A DNA stretch of 44,772 nt, taken from contig WRAO01000021.1 of NCBI GenBank assembly GCA_009780175.1, forward strand, positions 1 to 44,772. Reading direction: 5' to 3'. Source of the DNA: Oscillospiraceae bacterium. Lineage in GTDB: Bacteria; Bacillota; Clostridia; Oscillospirales; Oscillospiraceae. This document shows, piece by piece, positions 8,297 through 17,888 of this stretch. The notes below the pieces were generated by a model that made no database searches, was not told the origin of the DNA, and saw only the letters and a program-made list of their open reading frames with translations. Both the position numbers and the translations under genes were made by a program. Position 1 is the first letter of the stretch; each line of letters begins with the position of its first letter.

Positions 8297-9133
8297 ATGC
8301 CAATTAAATCTTTCAAACCCACCACTCCTGCGAGACGGCAGATGACCGTTTCCGGATTCGACGGGGTGGACAAGAAGGCCAGACCAGAAAAGTCGCTGAC
8401 TGAAGTTCTGAAGAAGAACGCGGGCCGCAACAACCAAGGGCGGATCACCGTCCGGCATCGCGGCGGCGGCAATCGGCAGAAATACCGGATCATTGACTTT
8501 AAGCGCAACAAGTTCGATATGGACGCCAAGGTGCTCCGTCTCGAATATGATCCGAACCGCACGGCTTTCCTGGCTCTGCTGGAATACGCAGACGGGGAGC
8601 GGAGATATATCCTGGCTCCGCAAGGCCTCTCGGCCGGAGACAGCGTGCTCTCTTCCGCGACCGCGGATATTAAGCCGGGCAACGCGTTGCCGATTAAGAG
8701 CATTCCGGTGGGTACGATTATCCACAACATTGAGCTTCATCCCGGACGCGGCGGCCAGTTGGTTCGCTCGGCGGGTACCGCGGCTCAGTTGATGGCGAAA
8801 GAGGGCGACCTCGCTCAACTCCGTATGCCGTCTGGCGAGTATCGCATGGTGCGGATCAGCTGCATGGCGACGATCGGCTCGGTGGGGAACGCGGATCACG
8901 CGAACATCACCATCGGTAAGGCTGGTCGGAAACGGCACATGGGTTGGAGACCTACGGTTCGTGGTTCGGTCATGAACCCCTGCGATCACCCCCACGGCGG
9001 TGGTGAGGGCAGAGCTCCGATCGGACGGTCCGGCCCGGTTACGCCTTGGGGCAAGCCGGCGCTCGGTTACAAGACGAGAAAAAAGAAGAACCCGACTGGC
9101 AAGTACATTGTCAAGCGGCGTAACGCGAAGTAG
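8297..9133 (+). CDS. rplB: 50S ribosomal protein L2
   Basis: L2 (278 residues) is needed for subunit association and peptidyl-transferase activity. The N-terminal [16 protein letters not shown] stretch and the C-terminal [16 protein letters not shown] motif, with the conserved histidine near residue 230, are intact. GGGAGG lies before the ATG, 14 bases after rplW. Nothing unusual. Confidence 0.98.
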   Translation: MPIKSFKPTTPARRQMTVSGFDGVDKKARPEKSLTEVLKKNAGRNNQGRITVRHRGGGNRQKYRIIDFKRNKFDMDAKVLRLEYDPNRTAFLALLEYADGERRYILAPQGLSAGDSVLSSATADIKPGNALPIKSIPVGTIIHNIELHPGRGGQLVRSAGTAAQLMAKEGDLAQLRMPSGEYRMVRISCMATIGSVGNADHANITIGKAGRKRHMGWRPTVRGSVMNPCDHPHGGGEGRAPIGRSGPVTPWGKPALGYKTRKKKNPTGKYIVKRRNAK

Positions 9134-9147
9134 GAGGTGTCGTAATT

Positions 9148-9420
9148 ATGGGTAGAAGTATTAAAAAGGGCCCGTTCGCGGCGCCAGAGCTGTTGAAACG
9201 TGTCGACGATCTGAATGCGGGCGGCGAGAAGAAGGTGCTCAAGACTTGGTCGAGAGCGACTACCATTTTCCCCTCGTTCGTAGGCCATACGTTCGCCGTC
9301 CATGATGGACGCAGACATGTGCCGGTGTATGTCACCGAGGACATGGTAGGCCACAAGCTCGGAGAATTTGCTCCGACGCGGACCTATAAAGGTCACGCTG
9401 GCTCGAAAACCGGAAGATAA
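9148..9420 (+). CDS. rpsS: 30S ribosomal protein S19
   Basis: S19 (90 residues) lies in the 30S head next to S13 and contacts the A-site tRNA region. The family start (RSIKKGPF) and the [23 protein letters not shown] core are clear. The AGGAGGTG ribosome-binding site follows the rplB stop directly. The gene ends 13 bases before the start of rplV. Confidence 0.98.
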   Translation: MGRSIKKGPFAAPELLKRVDDLNAGGEKKVLKTWSRATTIFPSFVGHTFAVHDGRRHVPVYVTEDMVGHKLGEFAPTRTYKGHAGSKTGR

Positions 9421-9433
9421 GGGGGAAAGAGAT

Positions 9434-9775
9434 ATGGAAGCAAGAGCACATTCTAAATTTATCCGCATCTCGCCCCGCAAGGTCCAGATTGTCTGTGACC
9501 TGATCCGGGGGAAAGATGTGCGGACCGCGCAGGGGATTCTCTCACAGACCCCGAAAGCGGCGAGTGAATATCTGCAGAAGCTCCTCAAGAGCGCCGCGGC
9601 AAACGCGGAGAACAATTTCGAGATGGACCCAGACAGCCTCTATGTCGCCGAGGTGTTTGCCACTGGCGGCCCGATTCTCAAGCGCGGCATGCCGCGTGCC
9701 CACGGTCGGATGTATCGGATCAATAAGCGGACGAGTCACATCACGCTTGTGGTCAGAGAGAAGGAGGGTGCTTAA
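9434..9775 (+). CDS. rplV: 50S ribosomal protein L22
   Basis: L22 (113 residues from ATG 9434) forms part of the exit-tunnel constriction. The frame is open further upstream inside rpsS, but the GGGGGAAAGA ribosome-binding site and the family N-terminus ([17 protein letters not shown]) support ATG 9434. The C-terminal beta-hairpin with [17 protein letters not shown] is present. Two bases separate its stop from the rpsC start. Confidence 0.97.
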   Translation: MEARAHSKFIRISPRKVQIVCDLIRGKDVRTAQGILSQTPKAASEYLQKLLKSAAANAENNFEMDPDSLYVAEVFATGGPILKRGMPRAHGRMYRINKRTSHITLVVREKEGA

Positions 9776-9777
9776 GT

Positions 9778-10788
9778 ATGGGACAGAAAATCAATCCACA
9801 CGGCCTACGGGTCGGCGTTATTAAAGATTGGGATTCTCGCTGGTATGCCAGAGCTGACAAAGTGGGCGATCTGATCGTTGAGGACTACAAGATCCGTGAG
9901 CTCCTCAAAAAAGCCCTCTATGCCGCTGGGATTCCGAAGATCGAGATCGAGCGCGACAACGTGCGCGTGAAGGTCTACCTCCACGCTTCTCGTCCCGGTG
10001 TGATCATCGGCAAGGGTGGACAGGAGATTGAGCGTCTGCGTCTGGTGCTGGAGAAGAAAATCGGTAAGCCGGTTTCGCTCAGCATTGTGGAAGTCAAGTC
10101 TCCGGATACAAACGCGCAGCTGGTTGCGGAGAGCATCGCAAGCCAATTGGAGCGTCGGATCAGTTTCCGTCGTGCGATGAAAAACGCCATGGGCCGCGCA
10201 ATGCGGATGGGCGTGCGCGGGATCAAAGTGACCGTTGGCGGTCGTCTCGGCGGTGCGGAAATCGCACGGAGCGAGAGCTACCACGAGGGTACGATTCCGC
10301 TGCAGACGATTCGCGCGGACATCGAGTTTGGTTTTGCTGAGGCGCACACGACTTATGGTCGTATCGGCGTGAAAGTTTGGATCTACAAAGGTGAGGTTCT
10401 GAGCCAAACCCTGCGTACCACTCCACGTACGATGGACACCAGCAAACCTCCGCAGGAGCGCCGTGAGCGTTCGGACCGTGACCGTGGTGGAGATCGCCGT
10501 GGTGGCGGGAATGATCGTGGTGGTCGTCCGGGCGGTGGCGGCGGTTATCGTGGTGGGCAAGGCGGTCAAGGTGGCGGTGGCTACCGTGGCGGCCAGGGTG
10601 GTCAAGGCGGCGGTCGTCCGAGCGGAACGCAGGGCGGCAACAGCGGTCCCGGCTTTGGCCGTGACAACCGCGAGATGAACAGAGACCGCTCCGGCGGTAG
10701 CTTCACCTACGCAAACCCGAGCAGCCGTCCGGCGGCACCGAAAGCGCCGACAGCGGACGCTCCGGCAAAGGAAGGAGGAGACGAGTAA
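9778..10788 (+). CDS. rpsC: 30S ribosomal protein S3 with long Gly/Arg-rich C-terminal tail
   Basis: S3 binds the 30S head and lines the mRNA entry channel. Residues 1-216 form a normal S3, with a KH-domain GKGG loop at 78-81 and a [19 protein letters not shown] segment at 146-164. The family usually ends near 210-240 residues; here a further 120 residues follow. The tail is rich in RGG, GGYRGG and QGG motifs, with an exact 11-residue duplication ([11 protein letters not shown] at 257-267 and 269-279), then an Ala/Pro-rich acidic end. RGG-type tails commonly bind RNA and are disordered; the role here is inference. The tail is in frame, ends cleanly, and the stop is followed at once by the rplP ATG. 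Confidence 0.96.
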   Translation: MGQKINPHGLRVGVIKDWDSRWYARADKVGDLIVEDYKIRELLKKALYAAGIPKIEIERDNVRVKVYLHASRPGVIIGKGGQEIERLRLVLEKKIGKPVSLSIVEVKSPDTNAQLVAESIASQLERRISFRRAMKNAMGRAMRMGVRGIKVTVGGRLGGAEIARSESYHEGTIPLQTIRADIEFGFAEAHTTYGRIGVKVWIYKGEVLSQTLRTTPRTMDTSKPPQERRERSDRDRGGDRRGGGNDRGGRPGGGGGYRGGQGGQGGGGYRGGQGGQGGGRPSGTQGGNSGPGFGRDNREMNRDRSGGSFTYANPSSRPAAPKAPTADAPAKEGGDE

Positions 10789-11226
10789 ATGCTACTCCCC
10801 AAAAGAGTGAAATACCGTAGAGTGTTTCGGGGCCGCATGACAGGCAAAGCCACACGCGGCAACACCATCACCTACGGGCAATACGGTCTCCAAGCGCTTG
10901 AGCCTTGTTGGATCACCTCCAACCAGATCGAGGCGGCCCGTATCGCGATGACCCGCTCGATCAAGAGAGGCGGTCAAGTTTGGATCAAAATTTTCCCCGA
11001 CAAGCCTGTTACGCAGAAGCCCGCCGAGACCCGCATGGGTTCGGGTAAAGGCTCCCCGGAGTATTGGGTGGCTGTCGTAAAGCCCGGCCGGATCATGTTC
11101 GAAATTACGGGCGTATCCGAAGAAGCGGCACGTGAGGCGATGCGTCTCGCAAGCCACAAATTGCCGTGTAAGACCAAGTTTGTCATGCGCGAGACTGAGA
11201 CAGGCGGTGAATCAGATGAAGGCTAA
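10789..11226 (+). CDS. rplP: 50S ribosomal protein L16
   Basis: L16 (145 residues) organises the A-site and the central protuberance. It opens with the family sequence [10 protein letters not shown] and contains the [16 protein letters not shown] and [19 protein letters not shown] motifs. The ATG follows the rpsC TAA with no gap; GGAGGAG is at the end of rpsC. Its last 11 bases overlap rpmC, as is common for this pair. Confidence 0.98.
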   Translation: MLLPKRVKYRRVFRGRMTGKATRGNTITYGQYGLQALEPCWITSNQIEAARIAMTRSIKRGGQVWIKIFPDKPVTQKPAETRMGSGKGSPEYWVAVVKPGRIMFEITGVSEEAAREAMRLASHKLPCKTKFVMRETETGGESDEG

Positions 11227-11416
11227 CGATGTACGTCAATTGAAACCCGCTGAGCTGGAAGCGAAGCTGGGCGAGTTGAAAAAAGATCTGTTCACCCTGC
11301 GTATGCAGCACGCCACCAAGCAGCTCGAGAACCCCATCCAGATTCGGGCAGTCAAGCGTGATATCGCCCGCGTCAAGACGGTGCTCAGACAGCAGCAGAA
11401 CGGGGAGGTAAGCTGA
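11216..11416 (+). CDS. rpmC: 50S ribosomal protein L29
   Basis: L29 (66 residues) is a small two-helix protein near the tunnel exit beside L23. The [20 protein letters not shown] start, the [16 protein letters not shown] middle and the RVKTVLRQ end are typical. The frame is open upstream through rplP, but ATG 11216 with GGCGGTG before it matches the family start. It overlaps rplP by 11 bases, which indicates coupling. Confidence 0.96.
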   Translation: MKANDVRQLKPAELEAKLGELKKDLFTLRMQHATKQLENPIQIRAVKRDIARVKTVLRQQQNGEVS

Positions 11417-11417
11417 G

Positions 11418-11681
11418 ATGGCAGAACAGAGAACAACAGCTAGAAAGACTCGGGTCGGTACAGTCGTCAGCGATAAGATGGATAAGACTGTTGTCGTCCT
11501 CATCGAAGACCGTGTGGCCCACCCGCTCTACCAGAAGACCGTGAAGCGCTCCATCAAGCTGAAAGCCCACGATGAGGGGAACCAATGCGGTATCGGCGAT
11601 CGTGTACGGGTCATGGAGACCCGTCCGCTCTCCAAAGATAAGCGCTGGCGGCTTGTGGAGATCATCGAAAAAGCGAAGTAA
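11418..11681 (+). CDS. rpsQ: 30S ribosomal protein S17
   Basis: S17 (87 residues) is an OB-fold primary binder of 16S rRNA. The [16 protein letters not shown] and [37 protein letters not shown]-type regions are characteristic, the latter spanning about residues 44-80. GGGAGGT precedes the ATG and only one base separates it from the rpmC stop. Length is normal. Confidence 0.98.
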   Translation: MAEQRTTARKTRVGTVVSDKMDKTVVVLIEDRVAHPLYQKTVKRSIKLKAHDEGNQCGIGDRVRVMETRPLSKDKRWRLVEIIEKAK

Positions 11682-11693
11682 GGAGGTGCCGGC

Positions 11694-12062
11694 ATGATAC
11701 AAGTAGAATCTTATCTGAAGGTTGCCGATAACACCGGCGCCAAAGAAATCAAAACCATTCGTGTCCTAGGCGGCTCGCGCCGTAAGTACGGCAACATTGG
11801 CGACGTGATTGTGGCCTCTGTCCGTAAGGCGGCCCCCGGCGGCACAGTGAAGAAGGGCGATGTGGTCAAGGCCGTCATCGTTCGCACTGCAAAAGGCGTA
11901 CGCCGTGCAGACGGGACTTATGTCCGGTTTGACGAAAACGCCGCAGTGCTCATCAAGGACGACAAAAACCCGCGCGGAACGCGTATCTTTGGCCCTGTGG
12001 CCCGGGAGTTGAGAGATAAGGATTACATGAAAATCCTGTCCCTCGCGCCTGAAGTAATATAG
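11694..12062 (+). CDS. rplN: 50S ribosomal protein L14
   Basis: L14 (122 residues) lies at the subunit interface. It begins [19 protein letters not shown], and the end ([28 protein letters not shown], about residues 95-122) is highly conserved. An ideal AGGAGGTG lies five bases before the ATG. No peculiarity. Confidence 0.98.
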   Translation: MIQVESYLKVADNTGAKEIKTIRVLGGSRRKYGNIGDVIVASVRKAAPGGTVKKGDVVKAVIVRTAKGVRRADGTYVRFDENAAVLIKDDKNPRGTRIFGPVARELRDKDYMKILSLAPEVI

Positions 12063-12075
12063 GAGGGACGAGCGA

Positions 12076-12384
12076 ATGTTTGTAAAAAAGAATGACACCG
12101 TAGTCGTCCTCTCCGGCAAGGACAAGGGCAAAGAGGGCAAGATTTTGTCTGTAGACCCGAAAGACGGGAAGCTGATTGTGGAAGGCATCTCTGTGAGCAA
12201 GCGCCACAAGAAGCCGAGAAAGCAAGGCGAACCGGGCGGCATCATCAAGGTCGAAACCCCGCTCTATGCCGCAAAGGTTATGCGGGTTTGCCCGAAATGC
12301 TCGAAGCCGACACGGCATGCCGTGAAGTTCAACGCAAAAGGTGAAAAAGTCCGGGTCTGCAAAAAATGCAGCGCGGAAATCTAA
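12076..12384 (+). CDS. rplX: 50S ribosomal protein L24, zinc-ribbon form
   Basis: L24 (102 residues) starts 50S assembly. A KOW motif at residues 8-35 ([18 protein letters not shown]) and the [13 protein letters not shown] segment identify it. The C-terminal part carries two CxxC pairs (C72/C75 and C95/C98), the form thought to hold zinc. AGGAGG precedes the ATG. Together with S14, L36 and S4 in this cluster, all cysteine-containing forms are kept, so no zinc-sparing version is present here. Confidence 0.97.
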   Translation: MFVKKNDTVVVLSGKDKGKEGKILSVDPKDGKLIVEGISVSKRHKKPRKQGEPGGIIKVETPLYAAKVMRVCPKCSKPTRHAVKFNAKGEKVRVCKKCSAEI

Positions 12385-12404
12385 GGAGAGGGAGGGAATT
12401 TCAA

Positions 12405-12950
12405 TTGCCTAGATTGAAGACACGTTATCAGGACGAAATCGCTCCCGCCCTGATGACGAAATTTGGTTACAAGAGCGTCATGCAAGTGCCCCGATTTGAG
12501 AAAGTCGTAATCAACGTCGGCTGCGGGGACGCCAGAGATAACGTGAAGGCTCTGGATGCAGTTGCGAAAGACATCACCGCGATCACCGGCCAAAAGGCCG
12601 TTGTGACGAAGGCGAAGAAGAGCGTCGCGAACTTTAAGCTCCGCGAGGGCATGCCCGTCGGCGTGAAGGTTACGCTGAGAGCTTCCAAAATGTGGGAGTT
12701 CCTCGATCGCCTCTTCAACGTGGCTCTGCCGCGTGTTCGTGACTTCCACGGGATCAACCCCAACGCCTTTGACGGGCGCGGGAACTATGCGCTGGGTCTC
12801 AAAGAACAGCTGATCTTCCCGGAGATCGACTACGACAAGATCGAGAAGATCCGGGGTATGGACATCATCATCTGCACCACCGCCCAGACGGACGAAGAAG
12901 CCCGCGAGTTGCTGAGACTCACCGGTGCACCGTTCATTACCGAAGCGTAA
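12405..12950 (+). CDS. rplE: 50S ribosomal protein L5 (TTG start)
   Basis: L5 (181 residues) binds 5S rRNA in the central protuberance. The frame is open back to 12366, but no ATG gives a family-like start. TTG 12405 follows GAGGGAGGG by eight bases and yields [15 protein letters not shown], the usual N-terminus. The [14 protein letters not shown] and [27 protein letters not shown] regions are clear. The unusual start codon may lower its translation relative to neighbours. Confidence 0.95.
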   Translation: MPRLKTRYQDEIAPALMTKFGYKSVMQVPRFEKVVINVGCGDARDNVKALDAVAKDITAITGQKAVVTKAKKSVANFKLREGMPVGVKVTLRASKMWEFLDRLFNVALPRVRDFHGINPNAFDGRGNYALGLKEQLIFPEIDYDKIEKIRGMDIIICTTAQTDEEARELLRLTGAPFITEA

Positions 12951-12966
12951 GGAGGAGAATGAGGAC

Positions 12967-13152
12967 ATGGCAAAGAAATCAATGATTTTGAAGCAACAAG
13001 CGACCCCGAAGTTCTCCACGCGTGGGTATAACCGTTGTAAAATCTGCGGACGCCCGCACGCTTATCTGCGTGACTACGCTGTCTGCCGGATTTGCTTCCG
13101 GGAATTGGCTTATAAGGGCCAGATTCCGGGTGTGCGGAAAGCTTCTTGGTAG
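12967..13152 (+). CDS. rpsZ: 30S ribosomal protein S14, zinc-binding type Z
   Basis: This 61-residue S14 is the short, zinc-binding form found in most Firmicutes. C24/C27 and C40/C43 form the zinc site. It ends in the standard KASW. The ATG at 12967 has an AAGGAGGAG site upstream; the open frame before it is spurious. It is followed by an unusual 214-base gap before rpsH. Confidence 0.97.
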   Translation: MAKKSMILKQQATPKFSTRGYNRCKICGRPHAYLRDYAVCRICFRELAYKGQIPGVRKASW

Positions 13153-13366
13153 GAACTTGTAGGGCAATCCTCAGTCAGCTTCGCTGACAGTTCCTTTGAA
13201 AAAGGAGCCTTGTCCCTTAGGTTTCTTTCTTCAGAAGGAGATGGCAGGCGAAGCCTGACGGAGGATGCCAACGATGTACAGCGGATGACAAAAGGCCGAC
13301 CTTTTGGGGCCGGAACCTTGTCGCCAGAACAGGCCATTGCCTGTGACTTCTAAAAGGAGGAAGTTT
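13153..13366 (+). repeat. repeat-like insert between rpsZ and rpsH
   Basis: Most gaps in this operon are under 25 bases; this one is 214. It begins with a TTGTAGGGCA segment (13156-13170) and a GTCAGC/GCTGAC hairpin with TTC loop (about 13176-13190). A TCCTTT/AAAGGA hairpin follows (about 13192-13207). The remainder contains further imperfect palindromes (AAAAGGCCGACCTTTTGGGGCCGG) and no gene. The paired hairpin layout resembles short palindromic repeats seen widely in Clostridia genomes. It lies inside the transcript, so the mRNA must carry these structures. Confidence 0.7.
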
Positions 13367-13765
13367 ATGCAGATCACAGATCCAATTGCAGATATGCTGA
13401 CCCGTATCCGCAACGCCAATGCGGCGGGGCATGATACGGTCGATATTCCTGCATCGAAAATGAAGAAGTCCATCGCCCAGATTTTGCTGGATGAGGGCTA
13501 CATTCGTGCTTATCAGCTCATCGACGACGCCACCCAGGGGATTATCCGGGTGACGCTCAAGTATGGCCCCAGCAAAGAGAAGACCATCACAGGTCTTCGC
13601 CGCGTGTCGCGTCCGGGTCTCCGGGTGTATGCGGGTGCGGAGGAGTTGCCGAAGGTGCTCCGTGGGCTCGGTATCGCTATTATCTCTACAAGCAAGGGCA
13701 TCATGACGGACAAAACCGCGCGCAGCGGCAATGTCGGTGGTGAAGTCCTGGCTTTCGTTTGGTAA
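13367..13765 (+). CDS. rpsH: 30S ribosomal protein S8
   Basis: S8 (132 residues) binds 16S helix 21; in E. coli it is the repressor of the spc operon. The [15 protein letters not shown] start and the C-terminal [14 protein letters not shown] and GGEVLAFVW motifs are intact. AAAAGGAGG lies seven bases before ATG 13367. The frame extends upstream into the repeat insert, but that part is not family-like. Confidence 0.98.
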   Translation: MQITDPIADMLTRIRNANAAGHDTVDIPASKMKKSIAQILLDEGYIRAYQLIDDATQGIIRVTLKYGPSKEKTITGLRRVSRPGLRVYAGAEELPKVLRGLGIAIISTSKGIMTDKTARSGNVGGEVLAFVW

Positions 13766-13780
13766 GGGGGGGCGCGGAAT

Positions 13781-14326
13781 ATGTCTAGAATCGGAAGAGC
13801 GCCTATTCCTTTGGCCGCAGGTTTGGATATTAAGCTGGATGGCGGCATTTTGACCGTCAAGGGTCCGAAAGGCACCCTTACCCAGCCGATCCACCCGAAA
13901 ATGGAACTGGAAATCACCGCAGGCCAAATCGATGTCAAGCGCAATAGCGAAGACAAGTTTGATAAGAGCCTCCACGGTCTGACCCGGAGCCTTGTGAACA
14001 ACATGGTCGTCGGCGTGACGGAGGGCTTTAAGAAAGAGCTTGACATCAACGGCGTCGGTTACAGGGTCGCGCTGGAAGGTAAGAAGCTGGTTATGAACCT
14101 GGGCTACAGCCATCAGGTCATCATGGAGCAGCCGGACGGGATTTTGATCGAAGTTCCGGCGCCGACCAAGATCATCATCAGCGGAATTGATAAGCAACTG
14201 GTCGGCCAGTTTGCAGCGAATGTGCGGGAGAAACGTCCGCCGGAGCCTTATAAGGGCAAGGGTATCAAGTACTCCACCGAGCACATCCGCCGCAAAGAGG
14301 GCAAGACCGGATCTAAGAAAAAATAA
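13781..14326 (+). CDS. rplF: 50S ribosomal protein L6
   Basis: L6 (181 residues) is a two-domain protein near the factor-binding site. The SRIGRAPIPL start, GVGYRVALEGKKLVMNLGYSH in the centre and the C-terminal PPEPYKGKGIKY motif (about residues 154-165) identify it. An eight-G run overlaps its ribosome-binding site. Length is canonical. Confidence 0.98.
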   Translation: MSRIGRAPIPLAAGLDIKLDGGILTVKGPKGTLTQPIHPKMELEITAGQIDVKRNSEDKFDKSLHGLTRSLVNNMVVGVTEGFKKELDINGVGYRVALEGKKLVMNLGYSHQVIMEQPDGILIEVPAPTKIIISGIDKQLVGQFAANVREKRPPEPYKGKGIKYSTEHIRRKEGKTGSKKK

Positions 14327-14340
14327 GGAGGTGAACCCGT

Positions 14341-14700
14341 ATGATTCAGAAACCAGATACCAACAAGCAGCGTAAGAAGCGCCATCGCCGCGTGCGCGGC
14401 AAGATCGCGGGGACGCCTCAGCGTCCCAGACTCAATGTGTTCCGCAGCAGAACCAACATCTATGCCCAACTGATCGACGACGCTACCGGCGTGACCATCT
14501 GCTCCGCCTCCTCTGTGGAGAAGGACTTCGATGGCGCTGGCGGCAACAAAGAGGCCGCTAAAAAAGTTGGCGAAGTGCTTGCGGCACGTGCGAAAGAAAA
14601 AGGCATTGAAGAAGTAGTCTTTGACCGCGGCGGATACTTGTATCACGGCCGGGTCGCGGCTCTGGCAGATGGCGCCCGTGAAGCCGGGCTCCAATTTTAA
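14341..14700 (+). CDS. rplR: 50S ribosomal protein L18
   Basis: L18 (119 residues) binds 5S rRNA with L5. The basic N-terminus with [20 protein letters not shown]-type sequence and the C-terminal [28 protein letters not shown] region are conserved. AAGGAGGTGA precedes the ATG. No anomaly. Confidence 0.98.
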   Translation: MIQKPDTNKQRKKRHRRVRGKIAGTPQRPRLNVFRSRTNIYAQLIDDATGVTICSASSVEKDFDGAGGNKEAAKKVGEVLAARAKEKGIEEVVFDRGGYLYHGRVAALADGAREAGLQF

Positions 14701-14721
14701 GAGAGGGGAGGACGAAAGGAT

Positions 14722-15282
14722 ATGGCTGAACAGCAAAGAAATGATAACAGAGATCGGCGCGGTCGGGATGGCGGCAGAGGCCGTCGTCGCGAGGAAGAAG
14801 CGCCGAGCGAGTTTACCGAGAAGGTCGTCGCGATTAACCGTGTCTCCAAGACCGTAAAAGGTGGCCGGGTATTCAAGTTCTCCGCCCTCTGCGTCGTAGG
14901 AGATGGCAAAGGCCGTGTGGGCTTTGGCCAAGGCAAGGCTGGCGAAGTTTCGGACGCGATCCGCAAGGGCATCGAGGATGCCAAGAAGAACATTGAGACA
15001 GTCACACTCTCCGGCAGTACGATTCCGCATGATGTCACCGGCATCTTCGGAGCCGGCAAGGTGCTCCTCAAACCCGCAAAGCCCGGTACCGGCATTATCG
15101 CCGGCGGCTCGGTTCGCGCGGTGCTGGAAGCGGCTGGTGTGAAAGACGTGTATTCGAAGTGTCTGCGCTCCAATAATCCCGCTAACGTGGTTAACGCTAC
15201 GTTGGAAGGACTTCGGAGCCTGCGAGATGCTTCTCAAGTTGCTAAGATCCGGGGCCTGAACCCGGACGATCTTGTAGGTTAG
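14722..15282 (+). CDS. rpsE: 30S ribosomal protein S5 with Arg/Gly-rich N-terminal extension
   Basis: S5 (186 residues) lines the mRNA entry and is central to decoding fidelity. Residues 1-30 are a polar extension rich in Arg, Asp and Gly ([17 protein letters not shown]), followed by the standard [24 protein letters not shown]-like domain start (FSALCVV here). The double-stranded RNA-binding and S5 C-terminal segments ([36 protein letters not shown]) are present. GGGGAGGA lies upstream. The extension echoes the Gly/Arg tail of S3, which sits beside it on the ribosome. Confidence 0.97.
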   Translation: MAEQQRNDNRDRRGRDGGRGRRREEEAPSEFTEKVVAINRVSKTVKGGRVFKFSALCVVGDGKGRVGFGQGKAGEVSDAIRKGIEDAKKNIETVTLSGSTIPHDVTGIFGAGKVLLKPAKPGTGIIAGGSVRAVLEAAGVKDVYSKCLRSNNPANVVNATLEGLRSLRDASQVAKIRGLNPDDLVG

Positions 15283-15294
15283 GAGGCTTTTCTG

Positions 15295-15477
15295 ATGGCT
15301 AAGCTAAAGATTAAGCTCGTGAAGAGCCTAAACGGCAGGTTGGACGCGCATATCGCCACTGCCAAGTCCCTCGGGCTGATGCGGATCAACAAAGAAACGG
15401 TCCAGCCCGATAATCCGCAGACCCAAGGCAAGATCCGCCAAATCGGCTATCTTGTCCAGGTCTCGGAAGTTCAGTAG
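15295..15477 (+). CDS. rpmD: 50S ribosomal protein L30
   Basis: L30 (60 residues) is a small 50S protein absent from some bacteria. The LKIKLVKSLNGR start, the SLGLMRINKETVQPDNP middle and the IGYLVQVSEV end match the short bacterial form. TAGGAGGC is its ribosome-binding site, immediately after rpsE. Confidence 0.97.
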   Translation: MAKLKIKLVKSLNGRLDAHIATAKSLGLMRINKETVQPDNPQTQGKIRQIGYLVQVSEVQ

Positions 15478-15489
15478 GGGGGTGTCAAG

Positions 15490-15930
15490 ATGAAATTACA
15501 CGAACTAAGCCCTGCTGAGGGTTCGACCTTCGTTGCAAAGCGCAAAGGTCGCGGGATCGGTTCCGGCAACGGAAAGACCGCAGGCCGTGGGAGCAAGGGT
15601 CAAAACTCTCGTTCCGGCGGCGGTGTGCGAATCGGATTTGAGGGCGGCCAGATGCCACTCGTCCGTCGCGTTCCGAAGCGCGGATTCAACAACATGTTCG
15701 CAAAACCCTTTATCAGTGTCAATGTGTCTTCGCTCGAGCGGTTTGAAAACGGCTCGACCGTGACCGTACAAGACCTAATCGACGCAGGCCTGATCTCGAA
15801 GCCGAAATTCGGGCTCAAAGTTCTCGCGGGCGGCGATCTGACCAAAAAGCTTACAGTTCAGGCGTCCGCTTTCTCCGAATCGGCAAAGTCGAAAATAGAA
15901 GCCGCTGGCGGAAAAGCTGAGGTGGTCTAG
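15490..15930 (+). CDS. rplO: 50S ribosomal protein L15
   Basis: L15 (146 residues) is a late 50S assembly protein. The N-terminal Gly-rich part ([22 protein letters not shown], about residues 18-39) and [19 protein letters not shown] are diagnostic. GGGGGGTG lies upstream. The secY GTG start begins two bases after its stop. Confidence 0.98.
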   Translation: MKLHELSPAEGSTFVAKRKGRGIGSGNGKTAGRGSKGQNSRSGGGVRIGFEGGQMPLVRRVPKRGFNNMFAKPFISVNVSSLERFENGSTVTVQDLIDAGLISKPKFGLKVLAGGDLTKKLTVQASAFSESAKSKIEAAGGKAEVV

Positions 15931-15931
15931 G

Positions 15932-17242
15932 GTGTTACAGACGATTAGAAACGCCTGGAAGATCGAAGAATTGAGAGCGAAGATGATCTTCACTCTCATG
16001 ATTATCGTCATCTTCCGGCTCGGAAACGCTGTTCCTGTGCCTTATGTAGACACAGCCCTTCTGGCTTATCACTTCCAGACTTTGGAAACCACCATCCTCG
16101 GACTGTACAACGTCATGAGCGGCGGGGCCTTTGAGCAGGCGTCCATTTTCGCGCTGAGCATCCAGCCCTACATTACTTCGTCCATCGTGATGCAGTTGCT
16201 CTGCGTTGCCATCCCGGCACTGGAGCGCTTGCAAAAAGAAGGCGGAGAAGAGGGCAAGAAGCTCATCCAGAAGATCACACGTTTCGGCACGGTTGGCCTC
16301 GGTCTGGTTATGGGCCTCGCTTACTACCTGATGCTCAGCAACTGGGGTATCCTCGGCGCAGAGGCACAAGGCTTCTGGCCTGGACTGATTATTGTGTTGA
16401 CCTTTACGGCCGGCAGCGCCTTGGTCATGTGGATGGGTGAGCAGATCACCGAGTTCGGTATCGGAAACGGTATCTCCCTCATCCTCTTCGCAGGTATCGT
16501 CTCTCGTTTCCCTGTTGCGCTCGGCAGCATGCTCGAGGGTCTGATCACCGGATTTATGGCTTGGTGGCTTGTGCTCCTCGTGCTGATTGGCGCACTGCTC
16601 CTGGTGATCCTCATTGTCGTCATCCAGAACTCGGAGCGGAAGATTCCTGTCCAATACGCAAAGCGCGTGGTGGGCCGGAAGATGTATGGCGGGCAGAGCA
16701 CACACCTGCCGATCAAACTCTCCATGACCGGCGTTCTGCCGATCATCTTCGCTCAGGCACTGGCAAGCCTTCCGGCTACGGTCGCGGTGTTTTTTAACCC
16801 CGCTCCGGGCGGCTGGTTGGCCGGATTTGCCAACTTCTTTGACCCGTCTCGGGTGCCTTATCTCTTGATCTATGTCCTGCTCATTATCTTCTTTAGCTAC
16901 TTCTACTCTCAAATCCAGTTCAACCCGATTGAGGTGGCGAACAACCTGAAGAAGAACGGTGGCTATATCCCTGGCTTCCGTCCCGGTAAGCCGACTCAGG
17001 ATCATGTCCAGAAGATCCTGGGCAAGATCACACTCTTCGGAGCTGTGTATCTCGCAGTTGTCGCAGGTCTGCCGATTGTTGTTGGTCTGATTCCGTTCGG
17101 AATCGGCACAGCGGCGCAGGCGACAGGCGTCGCACTTGGCGGCACCAGCGTCATCATCGTCGTGGGCGTTGCGCTTGAGACGGTGAAGAACCTGGAGAAC
17201 CAAATGCTCATGCGCCATTACAAAGGTTTCCTGGACCAGTAA
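15932..17242 (+). CDS. secY: preprotein translocase subunit SecY
   Basis: SecY forms the protein-conducting channel in the membrane with SecE and SecG. The 436-residue protein has about ten hydrophobic segments; ALSIQPYITSSIVMQLL (plug and second helix region) and GIGNGISLILFAGI are family signatures. The start is GTG 15932, placed at once after rplO with an AGGTGG site inside rplO; no closer ATG fits the N-terminus. Its place between rplO and adk is the classic spc-operon position. Confidence 0.97.
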   Translation: MLQTIRNAWKIEELRAKMIFTLMIIVIFRLGNAVPVPYVDTALLAYHFQTLETTILGLYNVMSGGAFEQASIFALSIQPYITSSIVMQLLCVAIPALERLQKEGGEEGKKLIQKITRFGTVGLGLVMGLAYYLMLSNWGILGAEAQGFWPGLIIVLTFTAGSALVMWMGEQITEFGIGNGISLILFAGIVSRFPVALGSMLEGLITGFMAWWLVLLVLIGALLLVILIVVIQNSERKIPVQYAKRVVGRKMYGGQSTHLPIKLSMTGVLPIIFAQALASLPATVAVFFNPAPGGWLAGFANFFDPSRVPYLLIYVLLIIFFSYFYSQIQFNPIEVANNLKKNGGYIPGFRPGKPTQDHVQKILGKITLFGAVYLAVVAGLPIVVGLIPFGIGTAAQATGVALGGTSVIIVVGVALETVKNLENQMLMRHYKGFLDQ

Positions 17243-17252
17243 GGGGAAGCGA

Positions 17253-17888
17253 ATGCGAATCATTTTATTAGGTGTGCCCGGTGCGGGCAAGGGGACCCAG
17301 GCGGCTATTATCAGCCAACGCCTGGGCATCCCGGCCTTATCTACGGGTAACATCCTCAGAGCCGCCATTGCGGCAGAGACGCCGCTTGGCCTTCAGGTGA
17401 AGGACATTCTGGCGCGGGGAGATTTGGTATCGGACGATGTCATTCTCCCTTTGATTAAAGAACGGGCCGAAGAGCCGGATTGCGCTCCGGGCTACATCCT
17501 GGACGGTGTGCCCCGGACTCTCGCGCAAGCGGAGGGACTAGATGCCCTCGGGTTTGGGATTGATGCCTGTCTCTTCTTCGACGTACCGGACGAGGCTGTG
17601 ATTAGTCGGCTCTCCGGTCGGCGGACTTGTCGGGGCTGTGACAAGGCCTTCCATGTAACTGGGAATCCGCCCAAAACAGCGGACGTCTGCGACTATTGCG
17701 ACAGCGAGCTCTACACTCGTCCTGACGATGAGTTGGAGACGGTGCAGAAGCGGCTCCGGGTCTTCCGGGAGCAAACCGCTCCACTCATCGACTACTACAC
17801 CGAACGCGGCAAACTGAAAGTTGTGCCGAGCGGCGGTCCGGTCGATCAGGTTACGGCTTTGGTCTTTGAGGCGCTTGGCATTTCATGA
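17253..17888 (+). CDS. adk: adenylate kinase, zinc-type LID
   Basis: Adenylate kinase interconverts ATP, AMP and ADP. The 211-residue protein has the P-loop GVPGAGKGT (7-15), the AMP-binding STGNILR and DGVPRT (84-89), and a LID domain with four cysteines C126, C129, C146 and C149 that should bind zinc. RRLxLF-type C-terminal features are present. The DGVPRT motif has Val where Phe is common. It overlaps map by four bases (ATGA), so translation is coupled. Confidence 0.97.
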   Translation: MRIILLGVPGAGKGTQAAIISQRLGIPALSTGNILRAAIAAETPLGLQVKDILARGDLVSDDVILPLIKERAEEPDCAPGYILDGVPRTLAQAEGLDALGFGIDACLFFDVPDEAVISRLSGRRTCRGCDKAFHVTGNPPKTADVCDYCDSELYTRPDDELETVQKRLRVFREQTAPLIDYYTERGKLKVVPSGGPVDQVTALVFEALGIS

